IMG/VR virus record: IMGVR_UViG_3300006919_000113
Span: 1 to 42,223 of that record
Direction: 5' to 3' (one strand)
DNA length: 42,223 nt
Origin: a virus
Made by a program: the position numbers and the translations under genes. Positions 6,606 to 12,849 of this stretch are shown in pieces. The notes under the pieces are model-generated. The model ran no database searches, was not told the origin of the DNA, and saw nothing but the letters and a program-made list of their open reading frames with translations. Each line of letters starts with the position of its first letter. The first letter of the stretch is position 1.

Positions 6606-6660
6606 GTTGCGCTGTGTGCGGACGCGGTGTAGGGTACACCGAAATCGACCATCGCGCAAC
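6606..6660. promoter_or_regulatory. Concentric dyad with candidate divergent promoters
   Basis: A 7-bp inverted repeat (GTTGCGC 6606-6612, GCGCAAC 6654-6660) and an inner inverted repeat (CGGTGT/ACACCG, 6625-6630 and 6636-6641) share the same centre at 6633. Each outer arm supplies TTGCGC; 17 bp inward are TAGGGT (+ strand, 6630-6635) and TACCCT (- strand, 6631-6636), so two mirror-image promoters may overlap. It is the only divergent intergenic interval in the window. Confidence 0.55.
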
Positions 6661-7272
6661 GTGCTGCCGCCAGTCCAAGGGCTTGAATTTCACCCTGATC
6701 TGCATCGCTACCGCTACCAAGGGCGCTGGCTGCCGTTCAGCGTTTCCAAGGTGACGAACCGCACCACGCCAGAACAAGAAGCGCAGTTTGAACGCACGAA
6801 ACACATCTGGGCACCACGCGGTAACGCCGTCCATGCCTTCTGTGAAGCGATGCTGCTAGGGCAGGAGCTACCGGAAACGGAGTACGGCGACTGGACAGAA
6901 GCGGTGCAGGATTGCTGGCTACTGCGGGATTCTGAGCCGTTAGCAGTGGAGTACCGGCTGTGCGATGCACGGAAGGGCATTGGCGGCAGCTTCGATTTTT
7001 TGCTGCGTACACCTAATAACAAGGTGGTGTTAGGCGATCTGAAGACGGTCGGCAGTGATAGTGCGGTTAGCCAGCGCAAGGCTGCTACGCCACAGCTTGG
7101 TGGGTATCTGGCGATGCTGATCGACCACCACCCAAAGCTGACCGTGGATGCGTGTTACACCGTGGTGATCGGTCCTGGCAGGCATCGGCTTATTAAGAGT
7201 GAACCGGATGAATGCCTTGGTGCATGGGTAGATGCGTGGGATGCGTTCAAGATGACGGAGCTGCCGTTTTGA
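6661..7272 (+). CDS. PD-(D/E)XK exonuclease (RecB/Cas4-like)
   Basis: Start chosen at GTG 6661 (MLPPVQGLEFHPDLHRYRY), giving 203 aa; the longer open frame crosses the promoter dyad. Catalytic features: an RGNAVHAFCE helix (H58, E62), E97, a GGSFDFLL strand with D112, GDLKTV with D126 and K128, and a QLGGYLAML helix with Q145. This order is that of the RecB-type nuclease fold found in phage single-strand annealing recombination exonucleases. With the DUF1071-like protein, SSB and RusA it forms a recombination set that could process replication concatemers. First gene of the rightward operon. A long antisense frame (7030-7635) covers part of it but has no recognisable content. Confidence 0.85.
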   Translation: MLPPVQGLEFHPDLHRYRYQGRWLPFSVSKVTNRTTPEQEAQFERTKHIWAPRGNAVHAFCEAMLLGQELPETEYGDWTEAVQDCWLLRDSEPLAVEYRLCDARKGIGGSFDFLLRTPNNKVVLGDLKTVGSDSAVSQRKAATPQLGGYLAMLIDHHPKLTVDACYTVVIGPGRHRLIKSEPDECLGAWVDAWDAFKMTELPF

Positions 7273-7460
7273 GCGATCTTGATTGGAACGCCATCTTTGA
7301 GCGTCGATCTGATCTGGCACCGCCGGGGTATCACGAGGCAGTGCAGCAGGCGCACGAGGATTCCAAGCGGCGTTACGAGCTTCAAGGACGTAAGCGTGCT
7401 GGCAGTAGCGGGCGCAGTAAGGGCGGTCAGTTTCCTGGACTAAAGCATGGGGCAACATGA
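7269..7460 (+). CDS. Small hypothetical protein (63 aa)
   Basis: Starts with TTG at 7269-7271, overlapping the exonuclease TGA as TTGA; an upstream ATG would lie wholly in the exonuclease. Protein MSDLDWNAIFERRSDLAPPG..., charged and helical, with a basic Gly/Ser-rich tail (RKRAGSSGRSKGG). No known domain. Coupling to the exonuclease suggests co-expression; the basic tail hints at nucleic-acid contact but that is speculation. Confidence 0.55.
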   Translation: MSDLDWNAIFERRSDLAPPGYHEAVQQAHEDSKRRYELQGRKRAGSSGRSKGGQFPGLKHGAT

Positions 7461-7569
7461 ACCAATGTTGAAACTGTCCCGCTTGTGTGGGATCTAGGTT
7501 GTTTTTGCTCTGATTCCAGCCATACTGGCTTTGCCGGCAAGAAACGGCACACAACCGCCCATCGCGCTT

Positions 7570-7770
7570 ATGACCGAATCTGACACTTACTGGACATTCG
7601 CCACCGCCTATCAACACGGTGGTGGTTTTATGCAAGCGTTAGCCCAAGCAGGAATGCGTGCTGATCCGCAAAATAAAAGTCGCATTCTTGTCGCATTCCC
7701 TGAACTGATCGACCTTTACGGTCCTACAACCAAACTGCACACACAACTTCGCTCAGGAGCTTCTAACTAA
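7570..7770 (+). CDS. Small hypothetical protein (66 aa)
   Basis: ATG at 7570-7572 is preferred (MTESDTYWTFATAYQHGGGF) over the upstream ATG at 7531. The product is 66 aa, mixed aromatic and helical, with a FPELIDLYGPTT segment, and looks like a small globular early phage protein. The gap 7461-7569 before it holds no other gene; a weak -35/-10 pair (TTGTTT 7499, CATACT 7521) is possible. It shares one base with the next gene (TAATG). Function unknown. Confidence 0.55.
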   Translation: MTESDTYWTFATAYQHGGGFMQALAQAGMRADPQNKSRILVAFPELIDLYGPTTKLHTQLRSGASN

Positions 7771-8024
7771 TGACCAGCCCCACCCTTCCGCATTTCACCA
7801 AGCTGTCACCTACAGCTAGCCAGTCATTCTCTGCTACACCGGCACCCGTAGCCGCACGTCGTCAACCGCGTGCGCGTAAACAGCGCAAGCACAACAAAAC
7901 CCTTAACCTCGTCAACAACTTCATCTGCTTTCTGTTTGCTGCGACTGTCTTCGCCATGATTGGCATTGAAGCCAGCGGCCACCACGGCAGCACCCACAGC
8001 GGCACACAAGAGGTTCAGCGGTGA
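7770..8024 (+). CDS. Small single-pass membrane protein (84 aa)
   Basis: An 84-aa frame with a Ser/Thr/Pro N-terminus, a strongly basic stretch (AARRQPRARKQRKHNK, about 28-43) and then one hydrophobic segment (FICFLFAATVFAMIGIEA, about 51-68) followed by a short His-rich tail. By the positive-inside rule the long basic N-terminus stays cytoplasmic. ATG overlaps the previous TAA by one base. No family recognised. Early cyanophage operons often carry such membrane proteins of unknown role. Confidence 0.6.
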   Translation: MTSPTLPHFTKLSPTASQSFSATPAPVAARRQPRARKQRKHNKTLNLVNNFICFLFAATVFAMIGIEASGHHGSTHSGTQEVQR

Positions 8025-8164
8025 ATCCTTACAACTTGACTTGGCAAACGCGGCTATTGTTCTGGCTGCTATCTAAGCGCCCAGACGTAGACGCTATCAA
8101 CCTATCCACACCGACTGATCACCTCAACCGCTGCTTACTGCACACAAGCATTACACGCCAATGA
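8021..8164 (+). CDS. Very small hypothetical protein (47 aa)
   Basis: GTG-started frame (GTGA overlap with the previous stop at 8021-8024) encoding MNPYNLTWQTRLLFWLLSKR... and ending at a TGA that overlaps the next ATG (ATGA, 8161-8164). Perfect coupling on both sides supports it. An amphipathic aromatic N-terminus (RLLFWLLSKR) might associate with membrane. No known family. Confidence 0.5.
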   Translation: MNPYNLTWQTRLLFWLLSKRPDVDAINLSTPTDHLNRCLLHTSITRQ

Positions 8165-8364
8165 ACTTCCGTAATGTCGTCAAGTCTGTTCCTAGTGAGC
8201 TGATCTTTACCGGCTACACATGGGAAACTACGCGTGAGCATTATTTTATGCGGCACGCTAACTGGTCAAAAGCCAGTGAGGTGCGTGAGTTACGGAAGTT
8301 ATACGCTGCTCGCCTCTGGGATGAATGCGGCATTAGCGTTGACCTTGAAGAGGGTTTTCAATGA
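8161..8364 (+). CDS. Small hypothetical protein (67 aa)
   Basis: MNFRNVVKSVPSELIFTGYTWE..., 67 aa, helical C-terminal half (KASEVRELRKLYAARLWDE). Coupled at both ends by ATGA overlaps. No recognised domain; charged composition suggests a soluble cytoplasmic protein. Confidence 0.55.
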   Translation: MNFRNVVKSVPSELIFTGYTWETTREHYFMRHANWSKASEVRELRKLYAARLWDECGISVDLEEGFQ

Positions 8365-8555
8365 AACGGCTTTGGCGCATCATTCGGCATCTTGCTCTGC
8401 GTTTCCTTGCTTTGTTTGATCGTATCCCTGCTGAGGATTGCATCACGTTTGATCCAATGCAGCGGTACATGCTGGACAGCGAATCTGAGTGGCAAGTTGC
8501 TTACTTGGAGTATTGCTGGCAGTTAGACGCTGCACGGCATTATTACGAACAGTGA
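8361..8555 (+). CDS. Small hypothetical protein (64 aa)
   Basis: MKRLWRIIRHLALRFLALFD... gives a basic amphipathic N-terminal helix that could bind membrane, followed by an acidic/aromatic region (DSESEWQVAYLEYCWQ). The start overlaps the previous stop (ATGA). The same reading frame stays open for 45 codons past its TGA (to 8693), which may represent a separate small gene. Confidence 0.5.
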   Translation: MKRLWRIIRHLALRFLALFDRIPAEDCITFDPMQRYMLDSESEWQVAYLEYCWQLDAARHYYEQ

Positions 8556-8582
8556 TGTTGGGGCATAGCGGAGCAATTTCCA

Positions 8583-8693
8583 TTGGTTGTTCGGCTTGCT
8601 GCCTGCGTAGGGGATGCCACTGGTCGGGCTATCTGGTGGATTCGGACTCCCAAACGCATGAAGCCAAAGGTTCCCAGCGTGGAGACGGTGTAG
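8583..8693 (+). CDS. Possible small gene in frame downstream of a TGA
   Basis: After the TGA at 8553-8555 the same frame continues to a TAG at 8691-8693. Its peptide contains GDATGRAIWWIRTPKRMKPK, which has coding-like composition. Only a TTG (8583-8585) offers a start. It may be a remnant, a TTG-started 36-aa protein, or the result of a mutation that introduced the TGA. Bases 8694-8790 hold no further gene. Confidence 0.25.
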   Translation: MVVRLAACVGDATGRAIWWIRTPKRMKPKVPSVETV

Positions 8694-8790
8694 TTCCGTA
8701 GGGTGCGTTCTCCCTGTTAGAGGCACCGTTTAAGCAGCCTTCCGCTTGTAAGTCCCCTATCAACTAGATCTACACACTACGAGGTTCAAC

Positions 8791-8979
8791 ATGGATGAAC
8801 ATTTCTACTCTTGGGAGCTTCTGGATGCTGATGGCGAATGGCAAGCTGGCGGGCAAGCCAATGCCCTTGAAGATGTAAGGCGTGAGGGATACCGATACCT
8901 CATGCAGTACAACGCGGAAGCACCCCACAAACTGGTCATCACAGAGCACATCACGCGGCTAGTGGCGGAGGTGGTGTGA
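8791..8979 (+). CDS. Small hypothetical protein (62 aa)
   Basis: ATG preceded by GAGG seven bases upstream (ACGAGGTTCAAC). Product MDEHFYSWELLDADGEWQAGG..., acidic, alpha/beta, no cysteines. Reads like the small fold 'W.L.D..G.W..GG.A.ALEDV' seen in several phage hypothetical proteins with a single three-stranded sheet. Function unknown. Confidence 0.55.
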   Translation: MDEHFYSWELLDADGEWQAGGQANALEDVRREGYRYLMQYNAEAPHKLVITEHITRLVAEVV

Positions 8980-9013
8980 CGCCAATCAGAACCCAGTAGT
9001 CAACATCACTTCT

Positions 9014-9136
9014 ATGTCTGAACTTTCACCCGCTGCTTTTGCTGTAGTTGATGCGTTTGTTTGCGCCCATGCCAGAAAGAGCGGCCCATCATCCAATGCT
9101 GACATCGCCGCCGCCCTGCGTGCTGTTGCGGATTAG
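9014..9136 (+). CDS. Very small helical protein (40 aa) of a type common in cyanophages
   Basis: ATG at 9014-9016; MSELSPAAFAVVDAFVCAHA... ending with IAAALRAVAD. Short proteins of the pattern 'LSPAAQAVLDAF ... AIAAALRAAAD' recur in Synechococcus phages, and this one matches both ends though it is short in the middle. It is too small for most gene finders. Function unknown; helix-only. Confidence 0.5.
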   Translation: MSELSPAAFAVVDAFVCAHARKSGPSSNADIAAALRAVAD

Positions 9137-9178
9137 GTGGTGCCCACGCCACTTCGCCCTGACGACTCTTGTTGCGAC

Positions 9179-9241
9179 ATGAATACTGCAGCCATACGCG
9201 CCGAAATCCTCGCCATCGCTAATGAGCTTGAAACCCAGTAG
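9179..9241 (+). CDS. Doubtful 20-aa frame in the gap before dCTP deaminase
   Basis: MNTAAIRAEILAIANELETQ, ATG 9179 to TAG 9241. It resembles the C-terminal helix of the preceding small-protein type. The 12-bp sequence AACCCAGTAGTC that contains its stop is repeated at 8990-9001, suggesting local duplication. Apart from this the interval 9137-9279 shows no gene. Confidence 0.2.
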   Translation: MNTAAIRAEILAIANELETQ

Positions 9242-9279
9242 TCCGATCAACTAAATTCAAAGCCTGTTCTAATCAAACA

Positions 9280-9810
9280 ATGACCATCCTCTGCGACTAC
9301 GAGATCAAAGCACTCTGCACCGATGGCATGGTGCAAAACTACGATGAGGCACTGGTCAATCCTGCCAGCCTTGATTTACGCCTAGGCGACACGATCATGG
9401 TTGAGTCTGCAGAAAGACTAGACATGCGCCCGCTAAGCATTGCAGGCAACACCGCAGACAATCCCTACGAGCTAAAGCCTGGGCAGTTCATCCTTGCTCA
9501 AACCATCGAAGTGTTCAACATGCCAGAAAACATTGCTGGCTTATTCTTCCTGAAGTCGAGCCGCGCTAGGGAAGGGTACGAAAACCTGCACGCTGGCTAT
9601 GCGGATCCTGGTTGGCATGGCAGCGTGTTGACGCTAGAGCTGAAGAACAGTCGTCAGCTACTGCCGCTGCCGCTGTATCCCGGCATGAAGATCGGTCAGA
9701 TGGTGTTTTTCCGCATGAGCAACCCGCCTGTGGTCAGCTACGCCAAGGTCGGGCATTACAACCAAGATTTGAGCACGACCGGATCAAAGCAGCTCGACCA
9801 GCAGGGCTGA
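9280..9810 (+). CDS. dcd: dCTP deaminase
   Basis: A 176-aa member of the dCTP deaminase/dUTPase superfamily. Features: NPASLDLRLGD near residues 27-37, an SSRAREG substrate loop (about 92-98), HAGYADPGWHGSVLTLEL with the catalytic-type glutamate (about 103-120), and PGMKIGQMVFF. A trimeric beta-barrel enzyme converting dCTP to dUTP (or, in bifunctional forms, to dUMP), feeding dTTP synthesis for phage DNA. No thymidylate synthase is seen nearby. Intact length. The early operon position fits nucleotide metabolism. Confidence 0.9.
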   Translation: MTILCDYEIKALCTDGMVQNYDEALVNPASLDLRLGDTIMVESAERLDMRPLSIAGNTADNPYELKPGQFILAQTIEVFNMPENIAGLFFLKSSRAREGYENLHAGYADPGWHGSVLTLELKNSRQLLPLPLYPGMKIGQMVFFRMSNPPVVSYAKVGHYNQDLSTTGSKQLDQQG

Positions 9811-9847
9811 GCAGTCCTTTTCAATTTGTTTCAGGGGTGGATCGCCC

Positions 9848-9900
9848 TTGCTTTCCACCCATTTTGGTGCCATAATGGACCCATGAGGCACCAAGCCTCA
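9848..9900 (+). promoter_or_regulatory. Promoter with two overlapping inverted repeats
   Basis: TTGCTT (9848-9853), 17-bp spacer, CATAAT (9871-9876, five of six to TATAAT). Around the expected start site lie GGTGCC/GGCACC (9866-9871 and 9887-9892) and TGAGGC/GCCTCA (9884-9889 and 9895-9900). These could be operator dyads or a 5' hairpin. It drives the gene pair starting at 9923. Confidence 0.55.
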
Positions 9901-9922
9901 CGCCCAACGCGCATTCAGTCCC

Positions 9923-10108
9923 ATGATCACTACCACTGCCGTATGGCTCCTTGCTCTACTGCTGCTGCCACTGCTCCTGATCTGGCACTTCAGTAAATCC
10001 AAGGCGCAACGCATTACAGAACAACGCCAGCGCGGCTGGACCTGGAAGCAGGTAGCCGAATACTGGCATTGCTCTCCATCAACTGCCCGCCGCTGGGCTA
10101 CTGCATGA
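9923..10108 (+). CDS. Membrane-anchored helix-turn-helix protein (61 aa)
   Basis: Residues 6-21 are a hydrophobic helix (AVWLLALLLLPLLLIW). A basic linker (HFSKSKAQRITEQRQR) follows, then a compact HTH of the Hin/Tc1/resolvase-like class (GWTWKQVAEYWHCSPSTARRW). Such HTHs usually bind DNA; tethering one to the membrane in a 61-aa protein is unusual. It is the first gene after a good promoter and is ATGA-coupled to another small membrane protein. It could be a membrane-linked regulator or a DNA-membrane anchor; neither is demonstrated. Confidence 0.65.
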   Translation: MITTTAVWLLALLLLPLLLIWHFSKSKAQRITEQRQRGWTWKQVAEYWHCSPSTARRWATA

Positions 10109-10287
10109 AACACACCGTTCGCTTACAGCGCGGGCTGTACGTCTTGATGGATTCCTACTCTCGCCCATCACTACGTCGCAGCTTGCCCTTTTTCTTCTGC
10201 CTAGCAGCAGTCCTAACAGCAGGTATCACCCTGCAGTACATCGAGCAACAGCAACTACTCTGCCCCACTGCACAACGCGCACAATGA
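10105..10287 (+). CDS. Small membrane protein (60 aa)
   Basis: Start at the ATG 10105-10107 that overlaps the previous TGA (ATGA). MKHTVRLQRGLYVLMDSY..., basic N-terminus, then one transmembrane helix (LPFFFCLAAVLTAGITL, about 30-46) and a short C-terminal tail with one Cys. Coupled to the HTH-membrane protein upstream and to the next gene downstream (ATGA at 10284). Unknown function; possibly partner of the upstream protein. Confidence 0.55.
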   Translation: MKHTVRLQRGLYVLMDSYSRPSLRRSLPFFFCLAAVLTAGITLQYIEQQQLLCPTAQRAQ

Positions 10288-10598
10288 CCACCGCCAAGGA
10301 TCTGATCAACGAACTCGTAGCCCTGCGTGCTGAACGCGATGATCTAGACGCCCGTGAAGCGTTCCTCAAAGATCAACTACAGGGTGCCATCGCATTAGGC
10401 GAGCTTGATAGCTACGAAACCGATGATGGCACCTATGAGTTTGACAACGCGAAATACATCCGCTGCACACGCAACAGCTACAAGCACAGCAAAGAAGCTG
10501 AGAAGGCTATCCGCACCATTAAAGAACAAGACATTGACGCTGGACTTGCCCAGCGAAACGTGACAATCTACTACCAGCTTCGTATGACGCAATCATGA
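10284..10598 (+). CDS. Hypothetical protein with N-terminal coiled coil (104 aa)
   Basis: MTTAKDLINELVALRAERDD... forms a heptad-like helix to about residue 38, followed by an alpha/beta part (YETDDGTYEFDNAKYIRC) and a charged C-terminus. Phage small proteins with this layout occur in siphophages of Synechococcus. Coupled by ATGA on both sides. Function unknown. Confidence 0.6.
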   Translation: MTTAKDLINELVALRAERDDLDAREAFLKDQLQGAIALGELDSYETDDGTYEFDNAKYIRCTRNSYKHSKEAEKAIRTIKEQDIDAGLAQRNVTIYYQLRMTQS

Positions 10599-11086
10599 GC
10601 AAGCCAAAGCCGCTACCTCCGCTTTCCAGGTTAGATGAACTTTTTGAAGTTCGGGATGGATGGCTTTTTAACCGAATAGGAAGGCACAAAGCTGCCGCCG
10701 GCAGCCGAGCTGGTACATTGCATAAACAATCTGGATACTGGTTTGTTGGAGTTGATTATCAAAGATACAAGATTCATCGAATTATCTGGGCAATGGTAAA
10801 CAGAAAAGATCCAGGTGATCTTGTTATTGATCACATTGATCGAAACAAGCAAAACAATAATCCGGAAAATTTGAGGGCAGTGACCAAAAGATTAAACGCG
10901 CTAAATACTGATTTTTACAGAGACAATTCATCTGGCGCTAGAGGAGTTTGCTGGCAAGCAAGAGATAGGCGATGGGCTGCTTACGCTAAAGAAAACAATA
11001 GAACAGTATGTTTAGGTTATTTCAAAGAAAAAGATGATGCGATTACGGCTCGCCAAAACTGGGAAGAACGTCAGTGGGCAGAATGA
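10595..11086 (+). CDS. HNH endonuclease with AP2-like DNA-binding tail
   Basis: A 163-aa protein. The HNH core is HRIIWAMVNRKDPGDLVIDH followed by IDRNKQNNNPENLRAVT (residues about 68-105), with the paired histidines and asparagines. The C-terminal SSGARGVCWQ...WAAYA...LGYFKEKDDAITA region is an AP2/integrase-type DNA-binding module. This domain pair is typical of free-standing homing-type endonucleases. The gene is visibly AT-richer than its neighbours, a sign of separate origin, yet is joined to both neighbours by ATGA overlaps. Confidence 0.85.
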   Translation: MSKPKPLPPLSRLDELFEVRDGWLFNRIGRHKAAAGSRAGTLHKQSGYWFVGVDYQRYKIHRIIWAMVNRKDPGDLVIDHIDRNKQNNNPENLRAVTKRLNALNTDFYRDNSSGARGVCWQARDRRWAAYAKENNRTVCLGYFKEKDDAITARQNWEERQWAE

Positions 11087-11526
11087 ATAATTCACTTGTT
11101 TTTACTGTTTACGGCATACCAGGAGCCCAAGGCAGCAAGAGATACGTTGGTCGTGGGATCATGGTTGAATCTAGTAAAAAAGTAAAACCGTGGCGCCAAG
11201 ACATCCGATACACAGCATTAGACATTAAACCTGCCGATTGGGATACATCTGTCCCAATGGCGCTATCAGTTGTCTTTTTGTTTCAAAGACCCAAATCACA
11301 CTATGCCAAAAAAGGACTGCGTTCGACCGCCCCCACCCACTGCACGTCTGCATCACTTGGTGACATTGACAAGCTTTTGCGTAGCACCAACGATGCTCTT
11401 ACTGGTATTCTTTTTGATGATGATCGCCAAGTCGTTTCGGTCAATGCTCAGAAACGCTACTGCGTTGGAACCGAGCAGCCCGGCGCTCTCATCGTGCTCA
11501 CTGCGCTTACACCCAACGCCTCATGA
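11083..11526 (+). CDS. rusA: RusA-family Holliday junction resolvase
   Basis: Start taken at ATG 11083 (MNNSLVFTVYGIPGAQGS), which forms an ATGA overlap with the HNH gene; product 147 aa. RusA signatures: N-terminal beta strand with GIPGAQGSKR, then GDIDKLLRSTNDALTGILFDDD near residues 91-112 containing the invariant acidic residues, and a VVSVNAQKRY strand. RusA dimers cut four-way junctions and would resolve recombination intermediates before packaging. Intact. Confidence 0.88.
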   Translation: MNNSLVFTVYGIPGAQGSKRYVGRGIMVESSKKVKPWRQDIRYTALDIKPADWDTSVPMALSVVFLFQRPKSHYAKKGLRSTAPTHCTSASLGDIDKLLRSTNDALTGILFDDDRQVVSVNAQKRYCVGTEQPGALIVLTALTPNAS

Positions 11527-12224
11527 CTTACCCTAACCTCGCGGGCGTCATCACAAAAGATGACGTATTCCGTAAAGGGACTGGATCCTACGCAGCCGAT
11601 TACGTTAGCTGGGCGAGGATTGCTAATCACTTGCACACCAAAGCTCCTGGCTGGGAGTTTGCCTTGCGTGAAGCGCCTGATGGCGGTCACGTCTGGAAAG
11701 CGCCTGACGGCACTGGTTACATCATGGGTTATTTCACAGGACCCGAAGATGAAACCACAGTCTGCTTTCCTTATCCCTGCCAAGATCACCGCAATCAGCC
11801 TATTCAATACGATAAGGTTTCCTGTCGTGTTTTGACCGATACTCACCGCCGTGGGTTATGCGCTGCTGCTGCTTATTTCTTTAGCCTCGGTTTCGAATTG
11901 TGGGCGAAGGAAGAAGTAGCTGAAGCAGCAAAAACAGAGCCAGAATCAACAACTGTTGCGCCTGCTCCTGCTGCCAAGCAAAAGCCTGCAGCCGCTGCTA
12001 CAAAGGAAGAACCGGCACCAGAGCTTGACCCTGAAGAACTCCCTATTACAGACAAAGATCTCAAGTCGATCCGTGATCTGTTAGCTGCTGAACCTGTTGT
12101 TAAACGCAACAAGATCATCAAGGAGTTTAACAAAGAGTTTGCGGTGCCAGAAGGTGAGCTAATGACTGCTCACATCACGCTCCCTAAACACCTGTTGTTT
12201 ATCCAAGAGCGACTGTCCACCTAA
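11523..12224 (+). CDS. DUF1071/Sak3-like annealing protein candidate
   Basis: A 233-aa protein. Residues 1-130 contain SYAADYVSWARIANHL, 'VWKAPDGTGYIMGYF', and RRGLCAAAAYFFSLGFELWA, the layout of phage DUF1071-type single-strand annealing proteins (SYLSWA...; ...LVKAIA..GLGLYLW). After an Ala/Pro/Glu-rich linker (about 140-180) a separate helical domain ends the protein. It sits between RusA and SSB in the same operon. It would anneal complementary ssDNA with the exonuclease encoded at 6661. Moderate confidence; a pure hypothetical label is the alternative. Confidence 0.6.
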   Translation: MTYPNLAGVITKDDVFRKGTGSYAADYVSWARIANHLHTKAPGWEFALREAPDGGHVWKAPDGTGYIMGYFTGPEDETTVCFPYPCQDHRNQPIQYDKVSCRVLTDTHRRGLCAAAAYFFSLGFELWAKEEVAEAAKTEPESTTVAPAPAAKQKPAAAATKEEPAPELDPEELPITDKDLKSIRDLLAAEPVVKRNKIIKEFNKEFAVPEGELMTAHITLPKHLLFIQERLST

Positions 12225-12239
12225 ACCCACGGTAGTGCC

Positions 12240-12455
12240 ATGACGGATGAGATGATGCACGCGCAAATGGCAGCCGCTTACGCTGCACAACGCAACATCA
12301 TGAAGCCTCATCTCCCTGCTGATCTTGACTTACTGCCACCGCACCTGCGTTCGCAGTTGGAGCACTTTATGCAGGCACGTCAGTACACACCGCAACAAGC
12401 TCTTTCAATTATCCTTTCCAAGTTCTTCGGCTCATGCTCCAAATTACCGCAGTAG
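12240..12455 (+). CDS. Small hypothetical protein (71 aa)
   Basis: MTDEMMHAQMAAAYAAQRNIM..., Met/Ala/Gln-rich helical protein, overlapping the SSB start by 22 bp. A C-terminal segment (YTPQQALSIILSKFF) looks like a short helical hairpin. No recognised family. The overlap with ssb suggests coupled expression. Confidence 0.5.
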   Translation: MTDEMMHAQMAAAYAAQRNIMKPHLPADLDLLPPHLRSQLEHFMQARQYTPQQALSIILSKFFGSCSKLPQ

Positions 12456-12772
12456 GCAACCTTGCCGCTGACCCTGAACTGAAAACCGTTGGTGATCGTG
12501 AAGTCGCTAACTTCACCCTGATGGTGAACAAAAAGGTTAAAGGGGAAGACCGCACAACAGCTCTGCGCTGTGCTGTATGGGGTCCACGCGCCAAGGTTGT
12601 TGATGATTACCTGACCAAAGGCAGTCAAGTCACCGTGACCGGGCAGGCTTACATCGAAACGTTTGAGCGTAAAGATGGCAGCCCTGGTGCATCTCTTGAT
12701 GTAGCCGTCAACGACTTCACGTTGCCCCCACGACCCAAGGCTGTAGCAGACGATGATTCAATGCCGTTCTGA
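12434..12772 (+). CDS. ssb: Single-stranded DNA-binding protein
   Basis: A 112-aa OB-fold protein: MLQITAVGNLAADPELKTVG at the start, FTLMVNKKV, an RCAVWGPRA strand, YLTKGSQVTVTGQAYIETF, and an acidic C-terminal tip DDDSMPF that matches the bacterial SSB protein-interaction tail. The linker is almost absent, so it is a minimal phage SSB. It coats ssDNA during replication/recombination and can recruit host RecG, PriA, RecO-type partners through its tip. Confidence 0.93.
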   Translation: MLQITAVGNLAADPELKTVGDREVANFTLMVNKKVKGEDRTTALRCAVWGPRAKVVDDYLTKGSQVTVTGQAYIETFERKDGSPGASLDVAVNDFTLPPRPKAVADDDSMPF

Positions 12773-12785
12773 GCTGTAACAGGCT

Positions 12786-12814
12786 TTGCAGTTCGGCTGA
12801 TTCTGCATTACCCT
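12786..12814 (+). promoter_or_regulatory. Candidate promoter for the sigma-factor gene
   Basis: TTGCAG (12786-12791), 17-bp spacer, TACCCT (12809-12814). The -10-like hexamer is the same as that on the - strand of the divergent promoter at 6631-6636, and the -35 begins TTGC in both. It differs clearly from a host TATAAT. The predicted start would place the hairpin at 12819 in the 5' leader. Confidence 0.4.
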
Positions 12815-12818
12815 ACTC

Positions 12819-12845
12819 GGGGGCTAACCGCCCCCTTTCTTTTGT
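12819..12845 (+). terminator. Rho-independent terminator between ssb and the sigma gene
   Basis: Stem GGGGGC/GCCCCC (12819-12824 with 12830-12835) with a TAACC loop and a T-rich tail TTTCTTTTGTT. It would end or attenuate transcription coming from the recombination genes, isolating the sigma gene, whose ATG is five bases further on. Confidence 0.7.
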
Positions 12846-12849
12846 TCTA

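Noticed and set aside
7030-7635. 201-codon open frame on the - strand
   Set aside because: Antisense to the exonuclease, whose PD-(D/E)XK motifs are intact; the antisense product has no family features.
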